Assembly (NCBI GenBank): GCA_034933245.1 | Contig: JAYFNX010000015.1 | Location: forward strand, 33,010-97,009 | DNA: 64,000 nt | From: Pelethousia sp034933245 | GTDB lineage: Bacteria > Bacillota > Clostridia > Christensenellales > CAG-138 | Direction of reading: 5' to 3' | Shown: in pieces, positions 18,097 to 26,458 of the stretch | Numbering within the stretch: the first letter of the stretch is position 1 | Layout: every line of letters begins with the position of its first letter | Made by a program: the position numbers and the translations under genes | Notes under the pieces: generated by a model | Seen by the model: only the letters and a program-made list of their open reading frames with translations | Databases searched by the model: none | What the model was told of the DNA's origin: nothing

Positions 18097-19017
18097 TTAT
18101 TTCCTCCGCAGGTGCTTCATATCGCCGTAGAGCGTCTGTAAGCGTGTGAACTCTTGGGGATTATAAAATGCACAATTGCCTTGGGTAAAGTCCTTCGCCG
18201 TTTCCACGGCAAACCTCGCCGCCAGTTCCACATCCACAAGCTGGGTAGCGCCGGTAGCGCACCCGGCCACGGGAATCTCGGATGTAATCGCCACACCTAC
18301 CACCGGCGCATCCGTCATAACGGAAGGCTGCATAATGCTGTTAAGGTGATAGATTCCGTTTCCGTACGGCGTAATATCCTGCGTGGTGATGGGCAGCACA
18401 ACCGGTAGACGGCCTGTCACCCTGGTCATAATATCCAGCATGCCTTCGCTAACCCTCAAAATATAGCCCTCTTTTACGGTGGGCGTTATGGCAAAGCCGC
18501 GGCTGCAAAGGATGCGGTTTCCCTTTGTCGCATCGATGGAAAGAAGCGCATCCACGGGATATGCGGTCTCCAAGCGGCATACGTCCGCATCGCTTACAGA
18601 AGACCCCATCAGCCGAACAGGCTCATGCGGCACGGTGGGCGCGTTGGGGCAGATATGCGTGCATAGCATAACATCGCCCGAAAGCTGGTCGCCATTGGTA
18701 AGCATGTCCGCCAATTTCAGGCCAGCCGCCAACACGCAAAGCGCGCCATCGCCATCGGAAACGAAACCCGTGATATCGGGCCGCGCGCCCAAGCCGCCCA
18801 GGCGGCCCACAATGCCGAGTGTCGGCGCGTATCCGCCATTCTTTTTTCCGTTTACGCCGGGAATCACCATGCGTAAAAAGGTCGTTTCGCCCTTTTCGCC
18901 CTGCACGTTCTGCAGCATAACCGCGACGCCGCGCTTTGCAAACAGCTTTTGCACAGCTTCACCCGAAGCATACGCGCTGTCCAGCAAATCGTATATTTCC
19001 ATACATTGGCTAAACAT
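18097..19017 (-). CDS. DUF1177 family protein
   Basis: This 306-residue protein matches the DUF1177 family as I remember it, a group often found beside DUF917. Features include FLRMVIPGVNGKKNGG, LGIVGRLGGLGARPD, FVSDGDGALCVLAAGLKLADM and a C-terminal VVGVAITSEIPVAGCATGATQLVDVELAARFAVE. The CTHICPNAPTVPHEPVRLMGS segment has Cys and His that could bind a metal. No activity is known to me. It is the first gene of the operon, translated from a strong site (AAAGGAGAAAGAA), and it faces the PucR regulator across a 335-bp divergent promoter. Confidence 0.72.
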   Translation of the reverse strand: MFSQCMEIYDLLDSAYASGEAVQKLFAKRGVAVMLQNVQGEKGETTFLRMVIPGVNGKKNGGYAPTLGIVGRLGGLGARPDITGFVSDGDGALCVLAAGLKLADMLTNGDQLSGDVMLCTHICPNAPTVPHEPVRLMGSSVSDADVCRLETAYPVDALLSIDATKGNRILCSRGFAITPTVKEGYILRVSEGMLDIMTRVTGRLPVVLPITTQDITPYGNGIYHLNSIMQPSVMTDAPVVGVAITSEIPVAGCATGATQLVDVELAARFAVETAKDFTQGNCAFYNPQEFTRLQTLYGDMKHLRRK

Positions 19018-19080
19018 TTCTTTCTCCTTTATCCTTGCTATACAGAATTACATCCATAGCCTATAATATTGAAGGGATTA

Positions 19081-19096
19081 ATGTGCGTTTGCACGT
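19081..19096. promoter_or_regulatory. inverted repeat, candidate PucR-type operator 1
   Basis: ATGTGC-GTTT-GCACGT: 6-bp arms with one mismatch and a 4-nt spacer, preceded by TA. It lies 64 bases upstream of the DUF1177 start, where it could cover or flank that operon's promoter. It shares TAATGTGC and GCAC with the second site. Confidence 0.55.
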
Positions 19097-19267
19097 TGGC
19101 TTATATTTTTTGCATGTTTGTCCTTGTTGTGCGGACAGTTTGAAAGCATATGGGGGTAAGTTTATCAGACAATATGTTTTCTCACTTTTTAATGGCAAGA
19201 GCTTGCTATATAGGACAGGGAAAATTCTATCTTTTATTTTATATGATATAGTATAATATAGAGGGTA

Positions 19268-19283
19268 ATGTGCATGCGCACAT
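19268..19283. promoter_or_regulatory. inverted repeat, candidate PucR-type operator 2
   Basis: ATGTGC-ATGC-GCACAT: perfect 6-bp arms around a 4-nt spacer. It lies 10 bases downstream of the TATAAT at 19252-19257, so a bound protein would sit at the transcription start and could autoregulate the pucR-like gene. Confidence 0.6.
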
Positions 19284-19352
19284 AAACTTATGGGGCAAAG
19301 TGTTAAAACGCACCCGTCCTTATGGCAAATTCGGTTTTGAAAGGTGTTTGCA

Positions 19353-20957
19353 ATGCAGCTTACTGTACGCGAAGCAATGAAGTTAAAGCCCTTATGCAAC
19401 GGCGAGGTCATAGCCGGCATCAGCGGACTGGACCGGGTGATTGGCTGCGTATCCGCCATGGAGGTATTGGATTTTACCGAATTTCTGGAACCAGACATGC
19501 TTGCGATTTCCAGTCTGTATGCCATTGCCAACGATTTTGACAGCCAGCTTTCCTTTGTGCGCATGATGAACGATTATCACGCAAGCGCGCTGATGCTGTT
19601 CAACGTTGGGCCTGTTATGCCCTACATATCCCAGGATTTGATTGCGCTGTGCGACGAGCTGGCGTTTCCGCTCATCAATATGCCGCCGCATATTTCCTAT
19701 TATGATGTGTTCAAGGCCGTCCTTGACCAGTTGCTGGAGCGCCAGGTGCACAAGCTGCAGGATTCCATCCAGCTTTACGAAGCCTATATGAACCAGTTGC
19801 TGGATGTGGACGAACACTATTCCTCGCTGCTTGATACACTGAGCGAGACGGTAGGCAGCAATGTTCTTTTTTTCGACCACAACCAGAAATTCGTTTACCA
19901 TACCCGGCCGGACGCGCAGACCCCTTCCGCGCAAACGATACAGCTTATTCAAGGCCATCTGGTTGGATTGATCGACCGGCCCAAGGACATGCTGTTTGTG
20001 GAGATCGCAGGCGTTTCTTACCTGTTTATGCCGGTTAGCCATAAATACACCTACTATGGCGCCCTGGTTATTGAAAATATTGAAAATCCCATGTCCGATC
20101 TGGCCAAGCTGGCCATATCCCAAACCTGCCGGGCATTGTGCATCACCATATTCAACAGCGAGCGCCAGGATGAATATCGCAAGCGTATGCGCCGCGAGTA
20201 TCTGCGCGATATACTCACCGGCAATTTCGGCGACAAAGGGCTGATTATATCCCAAGGGCAGGCGCTGGATTTCAACATCACCGATGTGACGGGCGTGCTC
20301 GTTATTCACCCCGCCAAAACAGGCGCCCATGAGGAGACGGAGGATTTGTTGAAAAGCTGCGCCGTGTACGCCGAGCGCCTTACGGGCGATAGCATCATCA
20401 CCATCCTGGGAGATGCCGGCGATGTGGTTATCCTTTCCACCAATAAAAACAGGCAGGATCTCCTGCAGGCGGGCAAGGGCTTGGCCGCGCTGCTGGAAAG
20501 CAGCGAGATACAGGCGACCGTGGGCATCGGCCCCGTTTGTGAGGATGTGCAGATGATCCCCGATTGCTATAAAAAGGCGCAGAACGCCATGCGCATTTCG
20601 GACAAGTTGTTCTGCCATCCGCATCACATAGTAGCCTGCTATGACGATCTGAAGGTTTTTGATCTGCTGCTGGAAAGCGTGGAACGCCAGAAGGCCAAAA
20701 CGATTGTGGACGAGCTGTTCCGGCCTGTGGATACATATGACAGCACCTACAACGGCCAGTTGGCGGATACTTTTTTCGCTTTGCTTGTCAACAGCGTATC
20801 CACTTCGCAGGTATCGCAGGAGATGTATCTGCATAAAAACACGGTGCTGCAGCGAAAAAATAAGATCGCCGGCTTTTACAGCGACGATCCTTTTTCCAGC
20901 TCCAACCGTCTTCGGTTTGAACTGGGATATATCCTAAAAAAAATATTTGACCTATAG
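19353..20957 (+). CDS. PucR-family transcriptional regulator
   Basis: This roughly 534-residue regulator has an N-terminal PucR sensor domain (from LTVREAMKLKPLCNGEVIAGI to about residue 120), a middle GGDEF-like/CdaR region (about 300-420), and a C-terminal helix-turn-helix of the HTH_30 type (STSQVSQEMYLHKNTVLQRKNKI, about 488-510). The PucR family controls purine, hydantoin-like and related nitrogen-compound catabolism genes. I choose ATG 19353, with GAAAGG 8 bases upstream, over GTG 19344. It is divergent from the DUF1177-nitrilase-DUF917-opp operon and is its likely regulator. Confidence 0.88.
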   Translation: MQLTVREAMKLKPLCNGEVIAGISGLDRVIGCVSAMEVLDFTEFLEPDMLAISSLYAIANDFDSQLSFVRMMNDYHASALMLFNVGPVMPYISQDLIALCDELAFPLINMPPHISYYDVFKAVLDQLLERQVHKLQDSIQLYEAYMNQLLDVDEHYSSLLDTLSETVGSNVLFFDHNQKFVYHTRPDAQTPSAQTIQLIQGHLVGLIDRPKDMLFVEIAGVSYLFMPVSHKYTYYGALVIENIENPMSDLAKLAISQTCRALCITIFNSERQDEYRKRMRREYLRDILTGNFGDKGLIISQGQALDFNITDVTGVLVIHPAKTGAHEETEDLLKSCAVYAERLTGDSIITILGDAGDVVILSTNKNRQDLLQAGKGLAALLESSEIQATVGIGPVCEDVQMIPDCYKKAQNAMRISDKLFCHPHHIVACYDDLKVFDLLLESVERQKAKTIVDELFRPVDTYDSTYNGQLADTFFALLVNSVSTSQVSQEMYLHKNTVLQRKNKIAGFYSDDPFSSSNRLRFELGYILKKIFDL

Positions 20958-21076
20958 GCGCGCAAAAACCGCCCGGTATTTTTCCGAATGTGTCGTTTTG
21001 AGCCCGTTGCATCCCCGTTGCAACCGCTCGGTGTTGTAATGAGGCCGGTCAGGGCAAGGGAATCCCCGTCCTGCGG

Positions 21077-22351
21077 CTATTCTCTTGCCATGATGGTTAC
21101 CATGGTGGTAAATACCGTATCCGTATAGTGCATGCTAAGATCATCCCCATCATGGGTTAGGATTCTGCGCAGGCTGACCAAGCCCAAACCGCCATCTTTT
21201 TTCCGGGAGAGCAGACGCTCTCCTTTTTTGCTTACCACCCCGTCAAAGGAATTTTCCATCAGCAACATCAAACGGTCTACCGTGAAGCGAGCGGTGATAT
21301 CTATGAATCTGTTATCATAAATGCGATCACAAGCTTCCATCGCGTTTTGCATCATGTTGCCGATTACCACACATAAGGTGAGATCGTCTATGGGGATGGT
21401 CTGGCGAATATCCAAATCCACACGCAGCGTAATGCCGCGTTTTTCACACAGCACCCGTATGCGGTTCATGATCTCGTTGATGGCCTGGTTTTCGCACATG
21501 GTAATGACGGATACGTCGTATCGCTTTACAAGCTGCCCAAGGTATCGGTCCACTTCGGTCTTGTCCTGCATGCCCAGAACCGCCTGCACATGCAAGGTAA
21601 AATCATGCCGCAGGACACGCATGTTGTCTATGCTCTCTAAAAGCTGGGTGTAGTGCTGGCGCTGTTCCGTTACAAGCTGTTTTGCAAAATGCAATTCATC
21701 CTCGGCATGATGTCTTTCGGATATATCCACCAGATTTTTCAGGAGCAATACGTATACGACCGCCGTGGTCATCATGAACAGCAGATAAAACGTGGCATTG
21801 GAATCCGCCTTTACCATATAATTGGAAGGGCGAAGGCCTATTAGAAAAACAATCAGGATGATTGCGGGATAAATTAGCAGAAGCGGAGGGAGATTATCCT
21901 CCAAAGCCGAAAACAGGCGCTCCAACGTATCTTGCAAAAACGTACGCAGCACGATGAAAAATCCTACCAACAGGAACAGATAGACCAATACGCAAATTTC
22001 ATGCTGCCGCACAACATCCTGCGGGCTCAGCAGCATGGAGAAGACGGTGGAAAACGTAAAGAATACGATGGAAAACATCCACCCGGAAAGGTATATAAAC
22101 AGTTTTTTTGCGAGAGAGCCCTCAAAAAGCGGCGCCAGAATCAAGAATATTAGGATGGCGAACACATGGTTCACAAGCTCCTCATTAAGCCCATAACTTT
22201 GCACCCCAACCATGATGAGCCAAATATACACAAAGAGCGCGCCCACCAGTTCCACGCTGCCCCGGCGGATCTTCAAGCACAGGCATAATAAAAGAGCCCG
22301 TACGATAAGGTTGAACAAGGTAAGACATAATTCACAGGCGGCAATACTCAT
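21077..22351 (-). CDS. AgrC/NatK-like sensor histidine kinase (GHKL type)
   Basis: This 424-residue kinase has an N-terminal half of about six hydrophobic helices (residues 1-210) typical of peptide- or small-molecule-sensing membrane kinases. A dimerisation segment follows with the phospho-acceptor His in RVLRHDFTLHVQ (about 247), then a GHKL ATPase domain with N-box IGNMMQNAMEACDR and G-box GGLGLVSLRRI near the end. It starts 3 bases after the response regulator stop, with CAGGAGC as ribosome binding site inside that gene's end. It probably phosphorylates the LytTR regulator encoded just upstream. The ligand is unknown; the divergent symporter is a candidate target. Confidence 0.88.
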   Translation of the reverse strand: MSIAACELCLTLFNLIVRALLLCLCLKIRRGSVELVGALFVYIWLIMVGVQSYGLNEELVNHVFAILIFLILAPLFEGSLAKKLFIYLSGWMFSIVFFTFSTVFSMLLSPQDVVRQHEICVLVYLFLLVGFFIVLRTFLQDTLERLFSALEDNLPPLLLIYPAIILIVFLIGLRPSNYMVKADSNATFYLLFMMTTAVVYVLLLKNLVDISERHHAEDELHFAKQLVTEQRQHYTQLLESIDNMRVLRHDFTLHVQAVLGMQDKTEVDRYLGQLVKRYDVSVITMCENQAINEIMNRIRVLCEKRGITLRVDLDIRQTIPIDDLTLCVVIGNMMQNAMEACDRIYDNRFIDITARFTVDRLMLLMENSFDGVVSKKGERLLSRKKDGGLGLVSLRRILTHDGDDLSMHYTDTVFTTMVTIMARE

Positions 22352-22354
22352 CTA

Positions 22355-23107
22355 TCAGCTCCTGGTGATGCGGTTCTTATAAAATGCAGCCTTGCTTTGG
22401 GCGAGTACGCTGCGGGAGAGCGGCACCCTGCATCCATTTCGCATGATGAAAAAGCTGCCGTCAAGTTCTACAACCATGTCCAAATTTACGAGGTAGCTTT
22501 TGTGGCACTGGCAGAACCCGCCGAAAGATTCCAGTTTCTCCATAAAGCACCCCAGTTTCTGATATATGAGGATATCCTGGCCATTGGCAAGGTGGATGAG
22601 GGTGTTGTGCAGCCGGCCTTCCGCATAGGAAATCTGTTGTACGGGGATCTCTATCGGGATTCTGTCTACCATTACGGTAATGGTGCGCTGGTCGGGGATG
22701 TATTGGGAAAGCGCTCTATCCAATGCGGCAAAAAGCTTGGCTTTATCATAAGGTTTTACAATGTATCCGGAAGCGCTTACGCTATATCCGCTCACCGCAA
22801 ATTCCATAGAGGCGGTTATGAATATAATGCCGGCCTTCCGGTCTTTCTCCCTCAGCTTTTCCGCAAGCGCGATGCCCGTCATATGCGGCATCACCACATC
22901 CAGCAGATACAGGTCGAATGCGCCTGCTTCCAATAATTCGGCAGGGGAATCGAAGGCCGCAAGCTCCAGCTTCAGCCCTTTTTGTAAAAAGTATCCTTCT
23001 ATATCGTCTCTTAAAATTGCCAGGTCATTCGGCGTATCATCGCACAGCGCAACGGAAAGAGACAAATCAGCACCATCCATAAGAATACTATAGGGCAAAA
23101 GCCGCAT
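22355..23107 (-). CDS. LytTR-family response regulator
   Basis: The product has a receiver domain (VALCDDTPNDL; phospho-acceptor Asp in DLYLLDVVMPHMTG; Lys in VKPYDKAKL) and a C-terminal LytTR DNA-binding domain (QISYAEGRLHNTLIHLANGQDILIYQKLG and CQCHKSYLVNLDMV). LytTR regulators bind paired direct repeats and usually control few nearby genes. The start is uncertain: ATG 23107 or 23080 lack a well-placed ribosome binding site, while TTG 23122 has GGAGGGG only a few bases upstream. It is co-transcribed with the kinase and divergent from the sodium:solute symporter. Confidence 0.86.
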   Translation of the reverse strand: MRLLPYSILMDGADLSLSVALCDDTPNDLAILRDDIEGYFLQKGLKLELAAFDSPAELLEAGAFDLYLLDVVMPHMTGIALAEKLREKDRKAGIIFITASMEFAVSGYSVSASGYIVKPYDKAKLFAALDRALSQYIPDQRTITVMVDRIPIEIPVQQISYAEGRLHNTLIHLANGQDILIYQKLGCFMEKLESFGGFCQCHKSYLVNLDMVVELDGSFFIMRNGCRVPLSRSVLAQSKAAFYKNRITRS

Positions 23108-23262
23108 CTTTGCCAGTGGCAATCCCCTCCAAGCGGCATATTTTAGCGCATAGCGGCATTATTTACACTTTCAATGGCGCCGGGCTTCCCGGTATAATTG
23201 TTATATAAGGTTCAATCATTCTGTGAATTTATTAGCATCTGTAATCCTATATTCTATTTTTT

Positions 23263-23287
23263 GCACGTGCGGACGTGTTATTATAAT
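23263..23287 (+). promoter_or_regulatory. symporter promoter with GCACGTGC palindrome
   Basis: TATAAT (23282-23287) lies 24 bases before the symporter start codon. TTGCAC (23261-23266) could act as a poor -35 at 15-nt spacing, and it overlaps a perfect palindrome GCACGTGC (23263-23270). The palindrome may be a binding site; which regulator uses it is unknown. Confidence 0.4.
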
Positions 23288-23311
23288 TACTATATTTAGG
23301 AGGGACATCAC

Positions 23312-24766
23312 ATGCAAACCAACGTGCTCGTGACGGTTATTGTTGCGATCTATCTGCTGATCATGCTCTTCATCGGCTGGTACTCTTCCAAAAAGATCAC
23401 TTCCAATACCGATTTCATGGTGGCAGGCCGCCGTTTGGGGCCCCTGCTTATGGCCGGTACCCTGGCGGCCACGGAAATAGGCGGAGGAAGTTCTTTGGGC
23501 GTGGTGCAGCAGGGCATGCAAAATCACGGAATTAGCGCCGCATGGTACATCATTACCATGGGTCTCGCCTTCGTGATCCTCACCTTCATCGCTCCCAAGC
23601 TTCGTGCGGCCAGCGTAAAGACCGTACCGGAATTCTTCCGCAGGCGTTATGGCAAGAGCGCGGGAATCATCACCGCCATCATCATGCTCCTCCCTCTCAT
23701 CGGCCTTACCGCCGGTCAATTCATCGCCTCCTCCGTTATCCTCTCCGTTATGCTCAACATTGACTATCAGGTGGCGGTTATCGTAGTTGCGGTGGTGGTT
23801 ACCATTTATTCCGTCATGGGTGGGCTTTGGAGCGTTACCCTTACGGACTTCGTGCAGGTATTCCTGATCGTAGTCGGCATGATCATCGCCGTGCCTTTTG
23901 CCATCAGGCTTGCCGGCGGTTGGGAAAGCGTTGTGGCGAATGTTCCCGTTGAAACCTTCGATATGTTCAAGGGGTATTCCCTGGGCGCCGTAATTTCCCT
24001 GACCGTCATGTATGTAGCCACCTTTACCGTAGGACAGGAAGCCGTATCCAGATATTATGCGGCGCGGGATGGAAAAGCCGCAAGACAGGGCTCTCTTCTG
24101 GCCGCCCTCGTGAACTTCATCTATGCTTTCATTCCCGCCATTTTGGGGATCATCACCCTGGCCCTCATCAACATGGGCTCTTTCTCCGCCGATCTGTTTG
24201 CAGATGTAGGCGCCCGTTATGCCCTGCCGGTGCTGGCTATCAACGCTATGCCCGCCATCATTTGCGGCCTGCTATTTGCGGGCATCATCTCCGCCACCAT
24301 GTCCAGCGCGGACTCCGATCTGCTTGGCGCGGGCTCCATATTTGCCAACGATATCTACAGAACCGTGATAAAGCCCGAAGCTTCCAGCAAGGAAGTTATG
24401 AACGTTACCAAGATCACCATGATTATCGTAGGCATCGCTTCCATGCTGGTGGCTCTGTTCAACACATCCAGCATCGTCACGCTGCTGATGTTCTCCTTTA
24501 CCTTGCGGGCAGCGGGCGCATTCTTCCCCTATGTGCTGGGGCACTATTGGCCCAAGGCTTCTCTTGCGGGAACCATCGCTTCCCTTATTTCGGGCAGTGT
24601 GATGGTGGTCTATCTGGAAAAGATCTCCACCAATGGCCTCTTTGGTTTGCCTGTTAGCCAGCCTATCATTCCCGGCCTTGTGATTGCCCTGATATTCTTC
24701 GTGGCCTTCTCCTATCTCATGCCTCCCGCCAAGGAGACCTGCGAACTTGCCGCGGAAGAGGATTAA
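23312..24766 (+). CDS. sodium:solute symporter (SSS family)
   Basis: This 484-residue protein has about 13 hydrophobic segments and the SSS family hallmarks: an unwound first core helix region (TLAATEIGGGSSLGVVQQGMQNHGISAAWYI, about 51-81), VPEFFRRRYGKS, and SATMSSADSDLLGAGSIFANDIYR (about 329-352) carrying the conserved sodium-site serines. It imports an organic solute with sodium. Substrate cannot be assigned; related proteins carry sugars, proline, pantothenate or short acids. A strong ribosome binding site (TTTAGGAGGGACATCAC) precedes ATG. It is divergent from the LytTR system, which may control it. Confidence 0.88.
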   Translation: MQTNVLVTVIVAIYLLIMLFIGWYSSKKITSNTDFMVAGRRLGPLLMAGTLAATEIGGGSSLGVVQQGMQNHGISAAWYIITMGLAFVILTFIAPKLRAASVKTVPEFFRRRYGKSAGIITAIIMLLPLIGLTAGQFIASSVILSVMLNIDYQVAVIVVAVVVTIYSVMGGLWSVTLTDFVQVFLIVVGMIIAVPFAIRLAGGWESVVANVPVETFDMFKGYSLGAVISLTVMYVATFTVGQEAVSRYYAARDGKAARQGSLLAALVNFIYAFIPAILGIITLALINMGSFSADLFADVGARYALPVLAINAMPAIICGLLFAGIISATMSSADSDLLGAGSIFANDIYRTVIKPEASSKEVMNVTKITMIIVGIASMLVALFNTSSIVTLLMFSFTLRAAGAFFPYVLGHYWPKASLAGTIASLISGSVMVVYLEKISTNGLFGLPVSQPIIPGLVIALIFFVAFSYLMPPAKETCELAAEED

Positions 24767-24882
24767 CCTGTCTGAGCTTCTTATCCGGCTTTCCGCCCCT
24801 CCTTGCATGTAGAATCACAAGGGCGCGGGGTATTGTACGCAGATTCGTCCCGATGCCAAAGCAGAATAGCATGGCAAGCAAC

Positions 24883-24916
24883 TGTGCGCAGCATCAGGAA
24901 AAAGATGCTGCGCACA
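24883..24916. terminator. 13-bp perfect hairpin downstream of the symporter
   Basis: TGTGCGCAGCATC (24883-24895) pairs perfectly with 24904-24916 around an A-rich 8-nt loop, 117 bases past the symporter stop. No U-run follows on the plus strand (ACTATTATATG), so it may be an imperfect terminator or a processed transcript end. Confidence 0.5.
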
Positions 24917-24936
24917 ACTATTATATGCATGTCAGT

Positions 24937-25126
24937 CTAACGTATCAACGCGCCCCCCGTCGCCAGGTTAATGTCTCCCGCTCCGTCCGTGGCCGCTTCC
25001 TTCATGGGGGCCGCCGTAAAGTCTCCAATCGACAAGGTTGTATTCCACGCCGCTCAATTTTATAATATACATATGCTTGTTAAACAGCAGGCTTGTACAG
25101 CCGTATTTTGTCTTGCGCGCAAGCAT
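24937..25126 (-). pseudogene. possible short or frameshifted ORF of unknown family
   Basis: On the minus strand, a frame opening with ATG at 25126 reads MLARKTKYGCTSLLFNKHMY and continues to VEYN. A second frame, shifted by one base near 25040, continues as TLSIGDFTAAPMKEA and ends at a TAG at 24937. Both pieces look protein-like, and joining them would give about 63 residues. No ribosome binding site is seen before the ATG and I recognise no family. It could be a gene remnant or chance coding in GC-rich sequence. Low confidence. Confidence 0.25.
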
Positions 25127-25224
25127 CGCGTATTTTTACCATGCGATTGGCGGGTATGAAAATCCGCCTCTCGAAAGGCATTGCGATAAAGAGGGTCGTT
25201 GCTATCAAGAAGCGGGAGGCATAT

Positions 25225-25917
25225 ATGCAAAACATACAGGAGAAAATTCAGTCCAGACTTTTTGGCCTGCAGGATCTGGAATATAAACAATTTAGTTGCA
25301 AGCTAATGCCAACGGTCCCTGCGGATACGGTGCTCGGCGTCCGTACGCCCGCTTTGCGCAAACTGGCAAAAGAACTTTCCGCAGAACCGGAGATAAGCAC
25401 CTTTCTGACGAGTCTCCCCCATGCATATTATGAAGAAAATAATCTGCATGGCTTTCTGCTTGAAAGGATGCAAGATTATGATGCTGTAATTGCCGGGTTG
25501 GAAGCATTTCTCCCGTATATTGACAATTGGGCCACCTGCGATTTAATTTCTCCAAAAATTTTTAAAAAGCATTTGCCGGAACTTTATACGCGCATTAAGG
25601 GCTGGTTACGATCCGGCGAAACCTATACGGTTCGTTTTGGCATAGAGATGCTCCTGAGCTTTTACCTTGGCGATGCATTTTGCCCCGAGATATTGGAGCT
25701 TGTAGCGGGCGTCCGTTCCGAGGAATACTATGTAAACATGATGATCGCCTGGTTTTTCGCAACCGCTCTGGCCAAGCAATATGACGCCACGATGCCCTTC
25801 TTGCAGGCCAAGTGCCTAGAAAAATGGGTGCACAACAAGGCAATTCAGAAAGCCATTGAAAGTTCCCGCATCAGCAAGGAGACAAAAGTCTATTTGCGAA
25901 CCCTGAAGATTAAATAA
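25225..25917 (+). CDS. AlkD-like DNA alkylation repair family protein
   Basis: This 230-residue, all-helical protein resembles the DNA alkylation repair (AlkD) HEAT-repeat family. Typical segments are VLGVRTPALRKLAKEL (about 37-52), YYEENNLHGFLLERM, YIDNWATCDLISPKIFKKH (about 97-115) and WLRSGETYTVRFGIEMLLSFYL. AlkD glycosylases remove positively charged N-alkylated bases by wrapping DNA in stacked helices. The aromatic-Asp pair in DNWATCD matches the catalytic region of the family. Start at ATG 25225 has GGGAGG 7 bases upstream; the frame is open earlier without a good site. It is a single gene between the symporter and germination operon. Confidence 0.82.
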   Translation: MQNIQEKIQSRLFGLQDLEYKQFSCKLMPTVPADTVLGVRTPALRKLAKELSAEPEISTFLTSLPHAYYEENNLHGFLLERMQDYDAVIAGLEAFLPYIDNWATCDLISPKIFKKHLPELYTRIKGWLRSGETYTVRFGIEMLLSFYLGDAFCPEILELVAGVRSEEYYVNMMIAWFFATALAKQYDATMPFLQAKCLEKWVHNKAIQKAIESSRISKETKVYLRTLKIK

Positions 25918-26458
25918 ATTAGCTTACCCCAAAGATCCGGCATACTTTCTGCACGGCAAATGCATAGGACACGCTTCACGGCTGGGGTTTCAGAACGGAA
26001 GCTTCTATGTTTTTCGAGGGCATCCTGCGTGGGGCTCATAAGCCGCCTTGTTTGGTTCTACGCTTTGCGCCAAGAAATGCGGCGGCGTTGTCCATGGCAT
26101 ATGCCGGTTGCTTTGCTGGGATAAAACAAGCGCCCTGTTGCAGAAAACAACGAAGAAGGACAGTTTACTCTGTCCTTTTTTATTTTCGGATTCGCCGCCT
26201 GTACTTCTCTCCCGTTGTGCCGGCGGGGCCGTAACAGCACACGCAGCACGGCCATACTATAATAGCCCAGCAGATCTTGCTGCGATACGCCTTATGGTCT
26301 TTGCATGCATCGCCTTGCTTTCACCAGCGCGACGTTCCGCGTGGAAACGTAAGCCCAATTGGTTTTTTATCTACCTGTAAATGGTATAGGCACGACTAAT
26401 TTGGGCAGGATAGAAGAAGAATTACGCCGGCTATAAATCAGCATGAAAAGGTGCTTCC
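25918..26458. other. 541-bp intergenic region before the germination operon
   Basis: It holds the AlkD-side terminator at 26156-26181 and then about 275 bases leading to gerA. A forespore (sigma-G) promoter would be expected near 26400-26440 but I cannot point to a convincing one. No gene seen. Confidence 0.5.
26156..26181 (+). terminator. rho-independent terminator
   Basis: AAGGACAG (26156-26163), loop TTTACT, CTGTCCTT (26170-26177), then TTTTA. A compact classical terminator on the plus strand, downstream of the AlkD-like gene. Confidence 0.85.

Larger units (their letters stand above)
19018..19352. other. divergent promoter region between DUF1177 operon and pucR-like gene
   Basis: This 335-bp AT-rich region holds the start signals for both directions. 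A TATAAT (19252-19257) lies about 95 bases upstream of the regulator gene on the plus strand. Two GTGC-N4-GCAC inverted repeats, listed separately, flank the region. No gene is seen inside. Confidence 0.6.

Noticed and set aside
19392..20834. Long minus-strand frame opposite the PucR-like gene
   Set aside because: Antisense shadow; the plus-strand protein has both PucR and HTH_30 domains.
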